Assembly: GCA_028023455.1 (NCBI GenBank)
Contig: JAQFVV010000013.1
Coordinates: 5,146,001 to 5,210,000, forward strand
From: Epiperipatus broadwayi
Taxonomy: Eukaryota > Onychophora > Udeonychophora > Euonychophora > Peripatidae
Direction of reading: 5' to 3'
Length of the DNA: 64,000 nucleotides
In this document: piece after piece, positions 61,761 through 64,000 of the stretch
How the letters are laid out: the number at the start of each line of letters is the position of its first letter
How positions within the stretch are numbered: the first letter of the stretch is position 1
Made by a program: the position numbers and the translations under genes
The notes under the pieces: model-generated
The model's database searches: none
What the model saw: the letters and a program-made list of their open reading frames with translations, nothing else
What the model was told of the DNA's origin: nothing

Positions 61761-62266
61761 CAATTTTACTTCCAATACTTGGTACATATGATAATAAAAT
61801 TTATTTTTTATCATTTATAACCATTTCTTTCTTAAACATTATTTATAACCCTTTCTTTCTTATACATAATGTTTATTTCAAAATGCTCTACATATCTATA
61901 CATATATATATTGTAACGATATATAAATATGTCGTTACATTAATTTAAAATAAAAACTTAAAAGTTCGCAAATAAAAGTAAAAAACTAAACGCTAAAATT
62001 AAAATGTTTGTTAAACGTATATACATTCGCACAGAGGCCAAACTTTAAAAATATTTTTTTTAAAAAAACAAATAAGTATTTGAACGTACTTTTTTATAAA
62101 AAAGTACAAGATTTAAAAATAAAAACAGGTATTAATTAATTCTTGTAATCTGTAAATGGAAATGATTGTTTATAAATTGTTTGAAAAGCAAGCTAGCCTT
62201 GGGCTCTTGTATAATTAAAATGATCTGATGAAAGATAGATAAGAAAATAAAGAGAAATTAGCTTGA

Positions 62267-62385
62267 CCAATGGAAGCACTAAGCCTTGGCTCGGACCCTA
62301 ACGAAAGTGATGGATTAGTGACGTTTTGTTGATTGAATCCGTGTGGATAATATAAAAAGGGAAATACAGTTTTTTCTGAGCAGTT
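62267..62385 (+). promoter_or_regulatory. Candidate Pol II core promoter
   Basis: CCAAT at 62267-62271, TATAAAAAG at 62351-62359 and an initiator-like GCAGTTCC at 62380-62387, 30 nt after the TATA box. The spacing fits a TATA-type animal promoter on the plus strand. It could serve a host gene leading out of the window or an unrecognised LTR. A 7 bp hairpin (TGTGGTA/TACCACA, 62408-62430) lies in the would-be leader. Confidence 0.4.
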
Positions 62386-62509
62386 CCAGCGTTTTGTGTT
62401 TGAGAGATGTGGTAGGACGCACATACCACACTCTCTATTTAAAAAAAAAAAATGAAAAGACTGTGATACCTTGAACCAGCTATTGCCATCTCCAGAACAT
62501 TATCTTCCA

Positions 62510-62556
62510 ATGGAGGCGTCGCGGGAATTAAAAGCAGAAACCTGGACTCTTCTACC
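62510..62556 (+). CDS. Candidate short first coding exon
   Basis: An ATG in the context CTTCCAATGG starts 15 codons (MEASRELKAETWTLL) of higher GC than the surroundings and runs into CC followed by GTGAGC, a plausible splice donor. Unspliced, the frame ends at once in TGA. Two very short upstream frames (from 62406 and 62452) lie in the leader. I do not recognise the peptide. The call depends on the promoter above and could be wrong. Confidence 0.25.
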
Positions 62557-63049
62557 GTGAGCTATGAACTTTACAAATTAATAACTACAACAAAAAAATA
62601 ATTAAGAACTTTCGTCAATGTTTTTTTTAAAGATTCAGCTAACTTTTAAATTTTAAAATGAACTCTTATTTGATTTTCAAATTAATAATTGATTGTTTAA
62701 ATTTATATAGTTAAGTTTTGCTAAAAATCATTTCCATTTTTATTATTATTATTTGTAGTAAATTGTTTATTGTAGAAATTATTAAATGCATTACATTTAA
62801 GTTGGGTATAGACATTGCATAGATTCGTTAGCGGTTGATTATGTTGTGGTTTTCACAGTCGATTAGAATATATAAGTCAACGATGTCACTGCGGTGTCTT
62901 ATGATGAACACCAAAGGGTCTCCTGTATTCCCTCAGCAATTGACGTTATCGATTGACTTTGTATTTTGATCGGTTGTGTTTAATTTGGAATGTTTTTGAC
63001 CGTGGAATCTGTGCAGCCGATCTATACTCGACATTATAAAACAAATTGT

Positions 63050-63440
63050 ATAAAAATAATCTGTGCGAACGTATTTAAATGTTAAATTTAAGTCGGGCGT
63101 GAATGGCTATATAGTTTTGTAAAGTTATATTAAGGGAGGGTAATCTTAGGTTATTCATTTCGTAGTTGAATTGGTTCAATGGATTGGATATATTTGTGTA
63201 ATTGTAGATGTAGTATGAGATCCGCTACGGGCAGGATTATATATATATGCCACACACCTTCTGTTTGCCTATGGATGGGTTTGTAAGACGGCAAAGGACC
63301 GCAGTCCATTCCTATGGAGTTTTATGTTTATTGTTCTACTTGCCAACAGATGTAACATTCCTGTTGGTGGAGAGACAATGTTTTCTCTAATTCTACTTAC
63401 TGATCAGATGTACATTCCTGACAGTATAGTATTTTGTGTT
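63050..63440 (-). pseudogene. Possible Gypsy integrase relic
   Basis: The minus strand gives LSGMY, then QECYICW, then LHRNGLRSFAV in mixed frames. This is like the WPGM...C-x2-C...P region just before the catalytic core of Ty3/Gypsy integrases. Several stops. It could belong with the protease relic at 47 kb by family, but not by position. Confidence 0.3.
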
Positions 63441-63764
63441 GTCGTATTTTCATGCTACATTGAATACATAAATGTATCAGATGGATTGGCGCCGGTTTGA
63501 TTGCGAAATTTGTTGCCTAAGGTTAAATCAGGGAAGAATATTTTCTTTTCAAATGCAGCCCTATATAGTCTATTCATACTCGACTCACTAAATAAAATAT
63601 TAAACTCATGGTTGTAATTTACTTAAATGTAAAACTAAAGATTAATAGAAAAATCTAAAATGTTGAATTTATTCCTCAAAATTTAAATGTTATTTTATAT
63701 GTGCGTAAATAAATATTTTTATGTGTTAATTTCTGGCAGTGGCTTTTATTTATTTATATTTAAG

Positions 63765-63835
63765 ATATAAAGAGCACACGTCTGAACTTATTATCTCTGC
63801 TCTCTCCACTGAGCTAGTGACTTGGGCTAACGATC
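63765..63835 (-). repeat. tRNA-derived SINE head, minus strand
   Basis: On the minus strand CTAGCTCAGTGGAGAGAGC is a near-perfect tRNA A box and D-arm, and AGTTCAGACGTG follows at B-box distance. No complete acceptor stem, so it is a SINE head or tRNA pseudogene. Confidence 0.6.
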
Positions 63836-63902
63836 TGAATATTTAAATAAAGTGGAATCTTAACAGCGCGTATCTGCCTACTCTATAAATTTTTCTAGGT
63901 TT

Positions 63903-63970
63903 AAATGCCTAGATGGCGCCTTGTAGAGCAGATATCGTAGTTTGCGGTTAGATTCGATCTTCACTTTCAT
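63903..63970 (+). repeat. tRNA-derived SINE head, plus strand
   Basis: TGGCGCCTTGTAGAGCAGA resembles a D-arm and A box. GGTTAGATTCGATCTTC resembles a B box at the proper distance. It faces the minus-strand head at 63765-63835, about 70 bp apart. Confidence 0.5.
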
Positions 63971-64000
63971 TTCGATCGTTATAATATATATATAGTACAA

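Larger units (their letters stand above)
45908..64000 (-). other. Upstream intron or flank of MED12
   Basis: 18 kb in which no further MED12 exon was recognised on the minus strand. It contains retroelement relics, inverted repeats, a hAT MITE and a possible plus-strand promoter. The stretches 47660-51880, 52540-54560, 56540-58015 and 59920-61530 are AT-rich or weakly repetitive and have no gene I can support. Confidence 0.6.

Noticed and set aside
62215-62424. Minus-strand 69-codon frame
   Set aside because: It lies across the candidate promoter, has no recognisable motif and no splice context.
62455-62570. Minus-strand reading as an upstream MED12 exon
   Set aside because: The translation does not match any MED12 segment I know, and the plus-strand ATG with donor is a better explanation.

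Overview
The window is AT-rich animal nuclear DNA. It contains one recognisable host gene, on the minus strand, and a large load of mobile-element remains. The host gene is the middle of MED12 (fly kohtalo), a subunit of the Mediator CDK8 kinase module. Six internal exons were found by translated similarity and by splice sites and reading phase that agree from one exon to the next. The protein wording (for example KFQTLSYFDQHVVT and GGKIKKHS) is closer to arthropod than to vertebrate MED12, so an arthropod is the best guess; I cannot name a species.

Layout along the gene (minus strand, N- to C-terminal): exon a 45776-45907, b 41065-41188, c 36033-36280, d 12511-12628, e 3407-3930, f 941-1104. 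The gene continues beyond position 1. Its upstream exons were not found in 45908-64000, so that 18 kb is either another long intron or flank. The c-d intron is about 23.4 kb and is built almost entirely of nested transposons.

Transposon content: (1) a Ty3/Gypsy family with unusually long, about 2.7 kb, LTRs. One 8.8 kb copy lacks gag (18580-27424, minus strand). A second insertion consists only of two LTRs joined head-to-head through the primer binding site, forming a 5.4 kb palindrome flanked by a 4 bp CTAT duplication (5457-10904). (2) A second LTR-like family of about 1.9 kb, in two inverted copies (27425-29455 and 54609-56533). (3) A non-LTR retrotransposon with SGNH-like, APE endonuclease and RT regions (29470-33590), with two further fragments nearby, one directly upstream in head-to-tail order. 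(4) A 455 bp repeat, here called repeat R, in tandem and inverted arrangement (33836-35043), with a diverged copy at 14675-15075. It carries a conserved hammerhead-like core. (5) A Penelope-like fragment with a GIY-YIG region, a hAT MITE with near-perfect 8 bp target duplication, a second LINE RT relic, Gypsy protease and integrase relics, and several tRNA-derived SINE-like heads.

At the right edge (62267-62556) there is a CCAAT box, a TATA box, an initiator-like CAGT at the expected spacing, and a short GC-rich ATG reading frame ending at a splice donor. This may be the first exon of a plus-strand gene. No CRISPR, rRNA or intact tRNA gene was seen. The open frames of 60-100 codons elsewhere look like chance frames in AT-rich DNA or shadows of transposons.
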